Shown: positions 1 through 8,985, numbered from the stretch's first letter. The stretch is DNA of 64,000 nucleotides from Polyangium mundeleinium (GCF_028369105.1 NZ_JAQNDO010000001.1:4184501-4248500); one strand, 5' to 3'. Notes: generated by a model not told the origin, from the letters alone. Numbers and translations: made by a program.

Positions 1-84
1 GGCCGGAGGCGTGCTCGTGCACCCGAGAGCTGCGGAAACCAAGAGGGTGAGGGCGATCCACTTCGAAGGGAGGGGCGGCGTCAT
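1..84 (-). CDS. Partial lipoprotein, N-terminus only
   Basis: Reading leftwards from an ATG at 84, the first 28 codons run open to the window edge. They encode a short basic start (Lys8), a hydrophobic stretch and a lipobox ending Ala-Leu-Gly-Cys, with the lipidated Cys at residue 22, followed by a Thr/Ser/Pro-rich segment. This is a typical SPII signal, so the product should be an envelope lipoprotein. The rest of the gene lies outside the window and its function cannot be judged. It is divergent from the DinB-like gene. Confidence 0.55.
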   Translation of the reverse strand, partial: MTPPLPSKWIALTLLVSAALGCTSTPPA

Positions 85-155
85 GGCAAGGCCCTACTGT
101 ACGGGCGAGTCGCGCCGAGGATCTATTTTTCCCGAGGTGTGACCCGGCAAGCGGC

Positions 156-692
156 ATGGAGTACGATGCCCCCATGCTGCTCCCGACGCTGCGCTACCAA
201 CTCGACGTGTCCTGGGCTCTCCTGTCCCTGCATCTGGACGGCCTCCGCGATGAAATGTGCCTGTGGGAGCCCGCGCCCGGCGCATGGACGGTGCGGCCCG
301 CGAACGGTCGCTGGGTCGCCGATCTCATCCTGCCCGAGCCGAACCCGCCGCCCACGACCACGATCGGCTGGGTGACCTGGCACATCGGCTGGTGGTGGAC
401 AGGCGCGCACGCCCATACCTTCGGCGCAAAGCGCGGCGAGCCCCTCGACATGATCGAGCACGCAAAGACCGTGGACTGGCCCGGCAGCGCCGCCGCCGCC
501 GCCGCATGGCTGACCCGCCTGCGAGATCAATGGGTGCAGGCGCTCGACGGTCTCACGGAGGCCGATCTCGACCAGCACATCGCATGGTTCGACAAGCCCC
601 TGGGCCACGTGATTGCCTGGGCCAACATCGAGCTCATGAAGAATGCCGCCGAGGTGGGTCAGTTGCGGCTCCTGTACCAGAGCCAAAGGTGA
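156..692 (+). CDS. DinB-family protein
   Basis: A 178-residue protein resembling the DinB/YfiT four-helix-bundle superfamily. These are mostly metal-binding proteins with thiol-transferase or unknown roles. The N-terminal helix carries Arg-Tyr-Gln-Leu followed by a helix of the type seen in DUF664/DinB_2 proteins. A His-rich motif around residues 73-85 (Trp-His-Ile-Gly-Trp-Trp-Trp then His-Ala-His) is the typical second-helix metal site. The C-terminal segment, with a conserved-looking Glu-Leu-Met-Lys-Asn-Ala-Ala-Glu, matches the last helix of the fold. No signal peptide is visible, so it is probably cytoplasmic. It stands alone between a divergent lipoprotein gene and an unrelated hypothetical, so the context does not suggest a substrate. 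Confidence 0.75.
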   Translation: MEYDAPMLLPTLRYQLDVSWALLSLHLDGLRDEMCLWEPAPGAWTVRPANGRWVADLILPEPNPPPTTTIGWVTWHIGWWWTGAHAHTFGAKRGEPLDMIEHAKTVDWPGSAAAAAAWLTRLRDQWVQALDGLTEADLDQHIAWFDKPLGHVIAWANIELMKNAAEVGQLRLLYQSQR

Positions 693-737
693 TGATCGCC
701 GAGGGCACCGCGTGGTAACCTCGACCGCGGAGCCACC

Positions 738-1517
738 ATGTATCTCGATTTGCTCAGCGCTGGGAACAACGGGTTCGAGACCGCGATCAATCGCTCCTTT
801 CCGCGATTCCGGAGCAGCCGGCTGAGCGCCGTCGTCACGGCCCTCCAGAGGGTCCAGGCGAGCCCGATTCAGCTCAACATGGCCAACCTGATGCATGCGC
901 TCCACACCTGGCGCACGCAGGATCCGAACGAATGGGCGAACCGTGGCGGGACGAACGGCGTCGCCTATCGCCTCTGGATGGAGACCAAGCAGCGGCTCCG
1001 CAACGCCACCGGGTACCTGCCTTATCCCAACGACCCGCTCCTCCCCGGCGGCTGCCCGGGGACGACGCTCCTCGGCACCTACGTACCTCCCGCACCCGAG
1101 GGCGTCGGGGAGATCTGCCACGGCTTCACCTATCGCTGGCTCGTCGCGCGGGGCAAGCTCCCGGAGACGCGCCCGGCCCAGGGCGCGGGCTGGAACGGGG
1201 TGGTCATGGCCCCCGTCCTCTTTCCGAACGGCGTCAATACGTACGCGGCCGCCAGGGCCGGCGGCGTCCTCCAGGTCCAGGCCGGGGATCTCGTCGGATT
1301 CTACGATCCCAATACGCTGCTGCTCCAGCACACGGTCATCGTGGAGGCGCAGAACCTCTGGTTTGGCGCGAACAACGCCGGCACGTTCCAGCAACCGATC
1401 GGGCGCACCCAGGTCAACCTGAACGCCGTGCCCATGGGTTACGCGTGGATCGATGGAGGCAATCAGTGGCAGACGCCACTGGGGACCTGCGACGTCGTGT
1501 ATCGCCGCTTCCCCTGA
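738..1517 (+). CDS. Hypothetical protein with a possible Cys/His hydrolase pair
   Basis: A 259-residue protein I do not recognise. There is no signal peptide or membrane segment. Two features recall papain/NlpC-type folds: a Gly-Glu-Ile-Cys-His-Gly-Phe-Thr motif at the start of a predicted helix (around residue 120), and a later Leu-Leu-Gln-His-Thr-Val-Ile-Val strand (around residue 197). That Cys-then-His order is seen in bacterial cysteine hydrolases. Asn- and Trp-rich segments follow. The start has only a weak purine-rich site. The gene is followed by a block of tandem repeats. The cysteine-hydrolase idea is a pattern resemblance only. Confidence 0.6.
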   Translation: MYLDLLSAGNNGFETAINRSFPRFRSSRLSAVVTALQRVQASPIQLNMANLMHALHTWRTQDPNEWANRGGTNGVAYRLWMETKQRLRNATGYLPYPNDPLLPGGCPGTTLLGTYVPPAPEGVGEICHGFTYRWLVARGKLPETRPAQGAGWNGVVMAPVLFPNGVNTYAAARAGGVLQVQAGDLVGFYDPNTLLLQHTVIVEAQNLWFGANNAGTFQQPIGRTQVNLNAVPMGYAWIDGGNQWQTPLGTCDVVYRRFP

Positions 1518-1540
1518 CGCGAGGCCCGGTCGGAAGAGGC

Positions 1541-1965
1541 GACGTCGAGCCTCCGGAGACACGAGGTCATGCCTTGGAGGGACGACGTCGCGTCTCGGAG
1601 ACACGAGGTCGTGCCTTGGAGGGACGACGACGTGTCTTGGGAGCGTGCGACCGAGCCTCCGGAGACACGAGGCCATGCTTTGGAGGGACGACGACGTGTC
1701 TTGGGAGCGTGCGACCGAGCCTCCGGAGACACGAGGGCGTGCCTTGGAGGGACGACGTCGAGTCTCGGAGACACGGGGTCATGCCTTGGAGGGACGACGA
1801 CGTGTCTTGGGAGCGTGCGACCGAGCCTCCGGAGACACGAGGTCATGCCTTGGAGGGACGACGTCGTGTCTCGGAGACACGAGGTCATGCCTTGGAGGGA
1901 CGACGACGTGTCTTGGGAGAGTGCGACCGAGCCTCCGGAGACACGACGTCGTGCCTTGGAGAAAC
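1541..1965. repeat. Intergenic minisatellite, about eight degenerate copies
   Basis: The 600-base gap between the hypothetical gene and the MFS gene is mostly tandem repeat. A core containing GGAGACACGAGG-TCATGCC-TTGGAGGGACGACG recurs eight times in two alternating versions. One version is followed by a GTGTCTTGGGAGCGTGCGACC extension, the other is not. Junctions between copies form the near-palindrome CGTGTCTCGGAGACACG, so the transcript could fold into stacked hairpins. All reading frames stay open because the unit lacks stops, which creates long false ORFs. Bases 1966-2123 hold no gene I can support, only the likely promoter and ribosome-binding site of the MFS gene. Confidence 0.9.
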
Positions 1966-2123
1966 GAGCGCGAAGGAAGGCGCGGCGGGCTCGCTGCGCA
2001 TCCCGCGTGCGTGCGAGCCCGTCTTGCGCGGGCGCGGAAAAAAACCGTCTTGCGATGGACGCCGGTCGGCTTTACGAGCCGCATGCGGCGCTCCGGCTCC
2101 GCACGTCGGGGGAGGGAACGGGC

Positions 2124-3812
2124 ATGACGCGCGCAGCGAGGACGCTCGACCATCGGCGAGGGGGCGCATCGAAGCGGGGGAGCAAGCTCGAGGCTCGCTC
2201 CTCTCGGTCGATGCTCGTGCCGCTCGTGCTGGCGCAGTTCCTCGCGAGTTACGACTCTTCGAGCATGAACGTCGCCATCAGCCGGATCACGGCGGACCTC
2301 GGGACGACGGTCACCGGCGTTCAGACGGCCATCACCGTCTTCACGTTGACCATGGCGGCGCTGATGATCCCGGGCAGCAAGCTCAGCGACATCTGGGGAC
2401 GCAAGCGCTGCTTCATGCTCGGGATCGCCATTTACGGGCTCGGGGCATTCGTCACGGCCCTCGCACCCGCCCTGGCCGTCATGGTGATCGGTTGGTCGTT
2501 GCTCGAAGGCATCGGCTCGGCGCTGATGATCCCTCCGATCTACATCTTGACGACGGTCTCGTTCGCCGATGCGGTCTCGCGCGCGAAGGCATTCGCGCTG
2601 GTCAGCGCCGCGGCAGGCCTCGGCTCGGCCAGCGGCCCGCTCATCGGCGGGCTCATCACGTCGACGATCTCCTGGCGCGCCTCGTTTCTCACCGAGGCCC
2701 TCATCACCCTCGGGATTCTCTATTCGAGCCGTCGAATCCTCGACAAAGGCCCCACCGGTCCGAGGCCCGCATTCGACCTCGTGGGCGCGATGCTGTCCGC
2801 GGCCGGCCTCGCCTCCATCGTCATTGGCATCCTCCAGGCCGGGACGTACGGTTGGCTGCACGCTCGCAAGGATTTCGCGCTCGGCGATTCCGTGATCCTC
2901 GCGCGAGGTGACCTCTCGCCGGTCGTCGTCTTCACGGCCATCGGCGTCGGCCTGCTCGCGCTCTTCTTCGTCCACGTACGACGCCGGGAACGGTCGGGAA
3001 AAACGCCGCTCTTGTCGACCCGGCTCTTCGCCAGCCGGACGTTGAATCTCGGGCTCGTGACACAAAACGTCCAGTGGTTCATGTTGCTCGGCACGTCCTT
3101 CGTCATCGCCGTCTTCTTGCAGGTCAGCCGGGGGTACGACGCCATTCGAACCGGCATCATCGTGACGCCCGCGACGCTCGGGATCCTGTTCGCTTCGGGG
3201 CGAATCGACAGGATGACACGGAGGTACACCCAGCGCGTGATCATCCGCGCTGGATTCGCGACGGCCCTTTCGGGCATCGCCCTCCTGATCTTGCTCGTGC
3301 GCACGACGGCCAGCGTCGCCCTCTTCGCGCCCGGGCTCTTTTTGCTGGGCTTCGGCGCGGGCATCATGCTCACGGCCTCCGTGAATACCGTGCAGTCGAG
3401 CGTGCCGGACGAGGAGCAGGGCGAGATTTCCGGCGTATCGCGCAGCGTGTCGAACCTGGGTTCGTCGCTCGGCACGGCGATCGCAGGCGCCGTCTTGATC
3501 TCGGCCCTCCAGACAGGCATCGGCGCCCGCGCGGCGGAGAGCGTGGTGCTATCGCCGGACGAGAAGCAAGAACTCACGGCGGCGCTCGAACGCAGCGTCA
3601 GCACCGTGAGCGACGCGGAGGTCCGCGAGGCCTTGCAGGGCAAACCTCAGGCCCTCGTGGACGAAGTGACGAGAATCAATGCCGAGGCGCGGGACCGAGC
3701 GATAGGCCTGGCCCTGGGAGCGGTCTTTCTGTTCGGCCTGTTCGGCCTCGTCGCGGCGATGTTCCTCCCGAAAAACGCCGGGTGTCCTCGGCCCGAGCCT
3801 GCCTCGACGTGA
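2124..3812 (+). CDS. DHA2-type MFS drug exporter
   Basis: A 562-residue major facilitator superfamily transporter of the 14-helix DHA2 (EmrB/QacA) type, a proton-driven exporter of the inner membrane. The first helix region contains Gln-Phe-Leu-Ala-Ser-Tyr-Asp-Ser-Ser, matching the DHA2 motif around the helix 1 Asp. The loop 2-3 signature Gly-Ser-Lys-Leu-Ser-Asp-Ile-Trp-Gly-Arg-Lys-Arg is clear. A long polar insert before the last helix (about residues 470-530) is also typical. The frame extends far upstream through the minisatellite. I chose ATG 2124 because GGGAGGGAA lies 6-8 bases before it and because the N-terminus then has a normal length. The substrate is unknown; the nearest downstream gene is unrelated. 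Confidence 0.88.
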   Translation: MTRAARTLDHRRGGASKRGSKLEARSSRSMLVPLVLAQFLASYDSSSMNVAISRITADLGTTVTGVQTAITVFTLTMAALMIPGSKLSDIWGRKRCFMLGIAIYGLGAFVTALAPALAVMVIGWSLLEGIGSALMIPPIYILTTVSFADAVSRAKAFALVSAAAGLGSASGPLIGGLITSTISWRASFLTEALITLGILYSSRRILDKGPTGPRPAFDLVGAMLSAAGLASIVIGILQAGTYGWLHARKDFALGDSVILARGDLSPVVVFTAIGVGLLALFFVHVRRRERSGKTPLLSTRLFASRTLNLGLVTQNVQWFMLLGTSFVIAVFLQVSRGYDAIRTGIIVTPATLGILFASGRIDRMTRRYTQRVIIRAGFATALSGIALLILLVRTTASVALFAPGLFLLGFGAGIMLTASVNTVQSSVPDEEQGEISGVSRSVSNLGSSLGTAIAGAVLISALQTGIGARAAESVVLSPDEKQELTAALERSVSTVSDAEVREALQGKPQALVDEVTRINAEARDRAIGLALGAVFLFGLFGLVAAMFLPKNAGCPRPEPAST

Positions 3813-3865
3813 AGCCCGCTTCGGCATGGCCGTTGCCTTTCACGGGGACCGAAAGGAGCACATCC

Positions 3866-4360
3866 ATGAGCGATCTCGTCGTCATTGCCTATCCCGAGGA
3901 GAACCGAGCGGCGGAGGTCATGTCGACCATCCAACGGCTGAGCAGCGAGAACCTCGTCGATCTCGAGGACGCCTGCTACGTGACCAAGAGCCCGGAAGGA
4001 AAGATACGGCTCCACCAGAGCAGGGACCTCACGGCCGCCGGCGCGCTGTCGGGTGGATTGTGGGGCATGTTGATCGGCCTCATCTTCCTCGCGCCCGTGT
4101 TTGGCGCGGCGATCGGCGCCTTGAGCGGCGCGATCACCGGCAAGGCAGCGGACTATGGGATCGACGATGCGTTCATCAAGCGGCTCGCGGAGCAGATGAA
4201 ACCAGGAAGCTCGGCGATCTTCACGCTCACACGCAAGGTCACGGCCGACAAGGTCGTCCCGGAGCTTGCCAAGTACGGCGGGACCGTGCTGCGGACCTCG
4301 CTGGCCAAGGACGCAGAGCAGAAGCTCGAGGCGGCGCTCCAGGGCCAGAAGGCCGCGTGA
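3866..4360 (+). CDS. DUF1269 membrane-associated protein
   Basis: A 164-residue protein matching the DUF1269 family. The N-terminus (Val-Val-Ile-Ala-Tyr-Pro) is followed by a conserved Ala-Glu-Glu-type helix, then a glycine-rich hydrophobic hairpin at about residues 60-95 (Gly-Gly-Leu-Trp-Gly-Met-Leu-Ile-Gly-Leu-Ile-Phe-Leu). A C-terminal alpha/beta part contains Lys-Pro-Gly-Ser-Ser-Ala-Ile-Phe. The family's function is not established; members are often stress-associated. GAAAGGAG seven bases upstream gives a strong ribosome-binding site for ATG 3866, which cuts a much longer spurious frame to family length. It lies 53 bases after the MFS gene and may be co-transcribed with it. Confidence 0.85.
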   Translation: MSDLVVIAYPEENRAAEVMSTIQRLSSENLVDLEDACYVTKSPEGKIRLHQSRDLTAAGALSGGLWGMLIGLIFLAPVFGAAIGALSGAITGKAADYGIDDAFIKRLAEQMKPGSSAIFTLTRKVTADKVVPELAKYGGTVLRTSLAKDAEQKLEAALQGQKAA

Positions 4361-4392
4361 ACGTGCGCCGCCCCGGCGCCTGAGAAACCGGC

Positions 4393-6486
4393 TCACGCAG
4401 CCTTCCGGAACCCCTCCCTCTCGGCGAGCCAATCCCGAATCACGTCGATCCGCGACCGCGCGTCCGGGCGCTCCGCGCTCACATCGGCGGGCTCCCATCG
4501 TCCCGGCACACGACGAAGCGAGAGCGACGCAATGCTGTCCGGGAGCACAGGCGCCGAGGTCAGCTCTTCGCCCTTCGGTTCGAGGCCCATGAGGGTACGG
4601 ATGGCGAGCAGGGGCGCTCCGGACGCCCAGGCCTGAGGGCTCGATGCCGTGGGGTATTCGACGGGGAAGCCGGTCGTCTTGCGCTCGTACCCGGCGAAGA
4701 CCTCCGGCAGGCGAAAGCGGAAGAACCTCGCGGCGTCGAAAAGAGCCGCGCAGATGCGGCTCGCCTCCTCGCGATATCCATACCGTGCCAGGCCCGCGGC
4801 GATGAGGGCGTTGTCGTGGGGCCAGACCGTACCGTTGTGGTACTCGATCGGATTGAACCCTGCTTCACCGTCGGCCATGGTCCGGACGCCCCAGCCGGAG
4901 AAGAGCGCCGGGCCCATGAGGTGGCGGACGATCGACTCCACCTTGTCGTCCTCGACGATCCCGCTCCACAGGAGATGCCCGATGTTCGACGTGAGGCTGT
5001 CGACCTTGCGCTTTCGACCATCGAGCGCGAGGGCGAAGAAGCCTCGCTCCGGAATCCAGAAATCTCGATTGAACCGCGCCTTGAGGTCGGCCGCCTCGCG
5101 CTCCAATCGCTCGGCGAGGGCTGTATCGCGGAAGATCGACCGTGCGAGCCTCGCACACCGGACCTTCGCATCGTATGCATAGCCCTGCAGCTCACAGGTC
5201 GCGCGCGGCGCCTCCGCGAGCGTTCCGTCCGCGAACAGGATCGAGTTCCAGGAATCCTTCCAGCATTGGTTCTCGAGGCCCGTCTCGGCCCTCCGTTCGT
5301 ATTCGATGTACCCGTCGCCGTCGCGGTCGCCGTACTGGTCGATCCACTGGAGCGCGGCGCGCGCGGCCTTCTCCAGCCGGCGCACGAGCGCCGCGTCGCC
5401 GGTCCATCGCTCGTATTCGTCGAGCAGGATCAAAAAGAGCGGGGTCGCGTCGGCGGTGCCATAATAAGGCGACTGCGGCCGCTCGCCGAAGGCGGTCAGC
5501 TCGCCGAAGCGCAGTTCGTGCAGGATCTTCCCTGGCTCCTCGTCGCGGAAATCGTCGCATTCGCGGCCCTGCCGCCCGCCGAGCACGACGAGCGAGGTCG
5601 CGGCGAGCGCGGGGATGAAGGGCAGCGCTTGATAACTTGTGATCAAGCTGTCGCGGCCGAAGAGCGCCATGAACCAGGGCAGCCCCGCGGCCGGGAGCGC
5701 GAATTGCGGGAAGATGTCGGGGTAGGGGTAGAAACGAAGCGCGGCGAGGTCGACGATGCTCCTCAGGTAGACTTCCTGGACGATGGGCGGATCGCTGCTC
5801 ACGAGCGGCGCGTGTTCTATCCATCGCGTGAAGTCTTCGCGCAGGTCCTGCTTGAGCAGGGGCAGCGCCTTCGTCGCTTCGGCCGCCGTGACGTTGCCGA
5901 CGAGCGGGCGCACGGAGAAGGTCGTCGCCCACGTGGATTTCGGCTGGATTTCGAGGTTGAACACGAAGCCTTCCTCGCTCACGTCGGCGGGTTGGCTGGA
6001 GCCGATGAGGGTTTGCCGCACGAAGCTCTCCCGCCGGTACCCGAGCAGGAGCTCGTGTCCCCGGACCTCGCGGGAGAGCTCCCCCTTCTTGGCGAGCGCG
6101 TCCTTGACCTCGAACAGGTCGGCGAAATCGGCGGCGGCCTCGATGCGAAGCTCGAGCGTGATCGGCTTCAGGGAATGGTTGATGACCTCGATCTCCTCGC
6201 GGAAGCCTTCCCCGGCATACCGGCGCCGGAGGATCGAGAGATAGGGATTCTCATAGATGCTCCCGGTGCGAGGGAACAGGAAAAACTGAGCGAAGTGGTA
6301 CTCCACGTTGTCCGCGGTGAGCAAGCCGGGGCACTCGCCATTGACGCGGAGGGTCCAGCGCGAGAGGTGACGCGTGTCCTTGTAGAAGAGCCCGTGCGGC
6401 TGATCCGGCCCCGCGTTGATGTCCCCCGTTCGATGGGACGTGACGAACGTCGACCCATCGAGGATGCTGATCATGCTCTCGGCCAT
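4393..6486 (-). CDS. Glycogen-debranching-type amylo-alpha-1,6-glucosidase
   Basis: A 697-residue cytoplasmic enzyme with the two-part layout of bacterial archaeal-type debranching enzymes. A beta-rich N-terminal domain (residues about 10-205, opening Asp-Gly-Ser-Thr-Phe-Val) is followed by an (alpha/alpha)6 glucosidase barrel. Barrel motifs include Phe-Gly-Arg-Asp-Ser-Leu-Ile-Thr (Asp279), Glu-Pro-Gly-Lys-Ile-Leu-His-Glu and Gly-Thr-Val-Trp-Pro-His-Asp-Asn, all typical of the family. The expected role is hydrolysis of alpha-1,6 branches in glycogen or related alpha-glucans. GGAGGGCG just before the ATG is a good ribosome-binding site. It converges with the DUF1269 gene. No other glycogen genes are nearby, so the physiological substrate is not fixed by context. 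Confidence 0.88.
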   Translation of the reverse strand: MAESMISILDGSTFVTSHRTGDINAGPDQPHGLFYKDTRHLSRWTLRVNGECPGLLTADNVEYHFAQFFLFPRTGSIYENPYLSILRRRYAGEGFREEIEVINHSLKPITLELRIEAAADFADLFEVKDALAKKGELSREVRGHELLLGYRRESFVRQTLIGSSQPADVSEEGFVFNLEIQPKSTWATTFSVRPLVGNVTAAEATKALPLLKQDLREDFTRWIEHAPLVSSDPPIVQEVYLRSIVDLAALRFYPYPDIFPQFALPAAGLPWFMALFGRDSLITSYQALPFIPALAATSLVVLGGRQGRECDDFRDEEPGKILHELRFGELTAFGERPQSPYYGTADATPLFLILLDEYERWTGDAALVRRLEKAARAALQWIDQYGDRDGDGYIEYERRAETGLENQCWKDSWNSILFADGTLAEAPRATCELQGYAYDAKVRCARLARSIFRDTALAERLEREAADLKARFNRDFWIPERGFFALALDGRKRKVDSLTSNIGHLLWSGIVEDDKVESIVRHLMGPALFSGWGVRTMADGEAGFNPIEYHNGTVWPHDNALIAAGLARYGYREEASRICAALFDAARFFRFRLPEVFAGYERKTTGFPVEYPTASSPQAWASGAPLLAIRTLMGLEPKGEELTSAPVLPDSIASLSLRRVPGRWEPADVSAERPDARSRIDVIRDWLAEREGFRKAA

Positions 6487-6567
6487 GACGCCCTCCTTTC
6501 GTGTTCCGGTTTTTCGCAGATGTACCTGCGGCGGGCCGGGGAGGGGCGCAAGGTGCCGGGCAGCAGC

Positions 6568-7605
6568 CTACTGGGCAAACCAATCGCTGGGCCGCTGCCG
6601 TTGGGTGACGACGATGCGTGCTTTCGTCCACGCGCCCGCGGAGGGCGCGATCACGCCCGAGCATTCGATGGGCCGGCCCGACGAACGCTCGTATTCGTCC
6701 ATCAGGTAGAACCAACCGGAAAACCCATTGCCGCCCTTCCTCTCGACGTCGTGCGCTCCGTAGCCCGTCAGGCTGACGTCAATCGACTCCGCCCGGCTCC
6801 CGCGGGAGCAGGAGACGTTGCCTTTGACCTTGAAGCTCGCGCCGCTCGTGGTCCCCTCGTCGACCACGAGCCAGACGTTGTTGAACGCGTACCCCGTGCC
6901 GTCCCATACAAACTGGATCTTGAAGGGCTTGTCCGGCTCCACGGCGACGCTCGCGACCTCGGTATCGGGGACGTGCAGCCCGCGACCCTCTTCCTGGTAC
7001 AGCAGACACCCGCCGACGCCGAGCCCGAAGAGGACCAGGGAAAAACAGCCGGCGCCGAGGAAAAGCCCGACCCGGTTGACCTTCGCGGGCGTGTTCGGCC
7101 GGACGCCTTGCCACGGGGGGGCTTGGGGACCGGGGGGCGCCGCGCTGCACGCCGCGGCGGCCGCGGCGACGAACGCCTCGGGGCTGATCGCGGGGAGATC
7201 GGCGCCACGAATGCGCATGATCCCTCCGCCCGGCGCGTGCCCCCACTCGGCCCAGTACGCCCGCTGCGCGCCGCCCTCGCCCTCGATGCCCCGCTCCGCC
7301 ACGAAATAACGGGGCGGCTGGCCGGCCACGCGCACGAGGGCGATGTAATGGCACTCCGTGGGCGCCTGCGGAGGCGGCAGGGTGATGAGGAGCGCCTCGA
7401 CGCCGGGCGCGGGGTACACCGGCGCGAGCGTGAGCGCCGAGCCGTCCGCGTGATTCTCGGGCCCGAGGCCCTCGCCCGCGGCGGCCCACGCCTGCTGCAG
7501 CATTGCGTGTCCCTGGGTCGCCGCGGCCGCCCACCACGCGGACGGGTCACGCAGCACGGCGCTCATCAAGACCTGATGCGCAAAACGGTAATGTTGTTGT
7601 CTCAC
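6568..7605 (-). CDS. Hypothetical protein with one membrane helix
   Basis: A 345-residue protein of unknown function. The N-terminal half (residues 1-175) is soluble-looking, Ala/Pro-rich, and contains a strand-rich region suggestive of a small alpha/beta domain. A single membrane helix follows around residues 183-202 (Gly-Leu-Phe-Leu-Gly-Ala-Gly-Cys then Leu-Val-Leu-Phe). The C-terminal 140 residues look beta-rich, with a Cys pair (Asn-Val-Ser-Cys and Ile-Glu-Cys-Ser) that could form a disulfide. This suggests a membrane protein with one cytoplasmic and one external domain. It stands alone between the glucosidase and SDR genes on the same strand, with 80- to 115-base gaps. Confidence 0.7.
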   Translation of the reverse strand: MRQQHYRFAHQVLMSAVLRDPSAWWAAAATQGHAMLQQAWAAAGEGLGPENHADGSALTLAPVYPAPGVEALLITLPPPQAPTECHYIALVRVAGQPPRYFVAERGIEGEGGAQRAYWAEWGHAPGGGIMRIRGADLPAISPEAFVAAAAAACSAAPPGPQAPPWQGVRPNTPAKVNRVGLFLGAGCFSLVLFGLGVGGCLLYQEEGRGLHVPDTEVASVAVEPDKPFKIQFVWDGTGYAFNNVWLVVDEGTTSGASFKVKGNVSCSRGSRAESIDVSLTGYGAHDVERKGGNGFSGWFYLMDEYERSSGRPIECSGVIAPSAGAWTKARIVVTQRQRPSDWFAQ

Positions 7606-7721
7606 CCCGGACCTCCGCCGACCCCGAGCGCCGGCGCCCCTCTGGTCTCACGGGCCGGCCGTCACGTCAATGGGTCCCGTCGATCGAACGGTCGGTCCGG
7701 GCCACACGCCAGCTCGCGTCG

Positions 7722-8507
7722 TTACACGGTGGGAATCGTCCCGCCGTCGATCACGTACTCGCTCCCGGTGATCGCGGAGGCGCGATCGGAGACGAGGAAC
7801 GCGATGAGCTCGGCGACCTCCTCGGGCCGGGCGGGCCGACCGAGGGGGATCCCGCCGAGCGAATCCATCAGCTTTTGCCGCGCGGCATCCATCCCGATGC
7901 CGGCGTGCTCGGCCAGACGCGCGATCAACGCCGTCGCCGCCGTCGTCTCCGTGAACCCCGGCGCGACCGTGTTCACGCGGATCCCGCGTGGCCCGACTTC
8001 GTTCGACACGCCTTTGCTGTACGTCGCGAGCGCGGCCTTGGCCGCGGCATACGCGAGCGTCGCGTCGTGGAGCGGCATGCGCCGCTGGATCGACGTGACG
8101 TGCACGATCGCGCCCGAGCCTTGCGCGAGCATGGCGGGGAGCAAGGCGCGGTCGAGGCGAACGGCCGAGAGCAAGTCCACGTCGAGCGTGTGTTGCCACT
8201 CGTCGTCGTCGAGCGCGAGCACACCTCCGCCCTGGGACGTCGATCCGCCGACGTTGTGCACCACGATATCGATGCCGCCGAGCTGTTCGAGGGTCGCCGC
8301 GGCCACGGCGGCGGCGCCTCGGGCCGTGCCGACGTCGGCCTGGACGAGCGTCACGCCGTCGGGCAGCCCGTCGGCGTCCGACCGCGCCGTCGTGACGACC
8401 CTCGCGCCACCGCGCACGAGCCGCTCGACCGTCGCGCGGCCGATTCCCTTCGTTCCTCCGGTCACCAGGGCGCGTTTTTCCGAAAGATCGGCGATTTCTG
8501 CAGGCAT
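7722..8507 (-). CDS. SDR-family NAD(P)-dependent oxidoreductase
   Basis: A 261-residue classical short-chain dehydrogenase/reductase. The Rossmann motif Thr-Gly-Gly-Thr-Lys-Gly-Ile-Gly lies at residues 16-23, the His-Asn-Val-Gly (NNAG-like) motif near 84-87, catalytic Ser139, and the Tyr153-x3-Lys157 pair. The C-terminus ends in the usual Ile-Asp-Gly-Gly cofactor-edge motif. Basic residues after the second strand (Thr-Ala-Arg-Ser) favour NADPH. The substrate is unknown. The gene is divergent from an HxlR regulator across 82 bases, the usual arrangement for a redox enzyme controlled by its neighbour. Confidence 0.92.
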   Translation of the reverse strand: MPAEIADLSEKRALVTGGTKGIGRATVERLVRGGARVVTTARSDADGLPDGVTLVQADVGTARGAAAVAAATLEQLGGIDIVVHNVGGSTSQGGGVLALDDDEWQHTLDVDLLSAVRLDRALLPAMLAQGSGAIVHVTSIQRRMPLHDATLAYAAAKAALATYSKGVSNEVGPRGIRVNTVAPGFTETTAATALIARLAEHAGIGMDAARQKLMDSLGGIPLGRPARPEEVAELIAFLVSDRASAITGSEYVIDGGTIPTV

Positions 8508-8589
8508 GGAGCTTCCTTTCTGGAGCGCGTGGGCGCGACGGCGTCCCGTCCGCGTCGCGATGGGCGCAAGATTGGGCTAAGCTGTCCGC

Positions 8590-8985
8590 GTGACAAGAAC
8601 GGACAAAAAAGTAAGGTACTCACCCGAAAGTAAGTCCCCCGCACATCAGGCCGCGCACGACACGACCGAGGCGCTGAAGATCCTCGAAGGCCGCTGGAAA
8701 ATGGTCATCATCTTCCATCTCTTCGTGCAGCCCGTGATGCGCTTCTCCGAGCTCGAGCGAGCGATTCCGGAGGTCTCGCAGAAGATGCTCATCCAGCAGC
8801 TCCGCGACCTCGAGGCGGACGGCGTCGTCGCGCGCACCGTTTACCCCGAGGTGCCGCCCAAGGTCGAATACAGCCTCACCGTATGGGGCAAGGCGTTATG
8901 CCCTGCGCTGGATGCATTGCTGAAATGGGCCTCGTCGCCCGACGCGCCCAAGCGGAACGACGGTCCCGTGCTCCCGAGCACATGA
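8590..8985 (+). CDS. HxlR-family transcriptional regulator
   Basis: A 131-residue winged-helix regulator of the HxlR type. The characteristic block Leu-Lys-Ile-Leu-Glu-Gly-Arg-Trp-Lys lies at about residues 29-37, followed by the helix Arg-Phe-Ser-Glu-Leu-Glu-Arg and the recognition helix Ser-Gln-Lys-Met-Leu-Ile-Gln-Gln-Leu-Arg-Asp-Leu. The wing is Tyr-Pro-Glu-Val-Pro-Pro-Lys-Val-Glu-Tyr. The start is a GTG. An inverted repeat TGTCCG-N11-CGGACA (8583-8605) spans that start and could be its operator, though the arms are short. The divergent SDR gene is the likely target. Members respond to redox or aldehyde/quinone stress; nothing here shows which. Confidence 0.9.
   Translation: MTRTDKKVRYSPESKSPAHQAAHDTTEALKILEGRWKMVIIFHLFVQPVMRFSELERAIPEVSQKMLIQQLRDLEADGVVARTVYPEVPPKVEYSLTVWGKALCPALDALLKWASSPDAPKRNDGPVLPST

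Noticed and set aside
1541-1965. Possible CRISPR array
   Set aside because: Units are directly adjacent and degenerate, with no unique spacers of constant length and no cas genes. The same holds for 29748-29900.
1569-2123. Upstream extension of the MFS frame through the repeats
   Set aside because: Encodes only minisatellite translation; ATG 2124 has a strong ribosome-binding site and gives the family length.
4816-8580. 1254-codon plus-strand open frame
   Set aside because: It runs antisense to the glucosidase, the membrane protein and the SDR, all of which have clear family motifs. It is the complement-frame shadow expected in high-GC coding DNA.
8605-8640. AAGTAAG direct repeats as HxlR operator
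   Set aside because: They lie within the first codons of the HxlR gene and lack the spacing of known HxlR sites; too weak to list.
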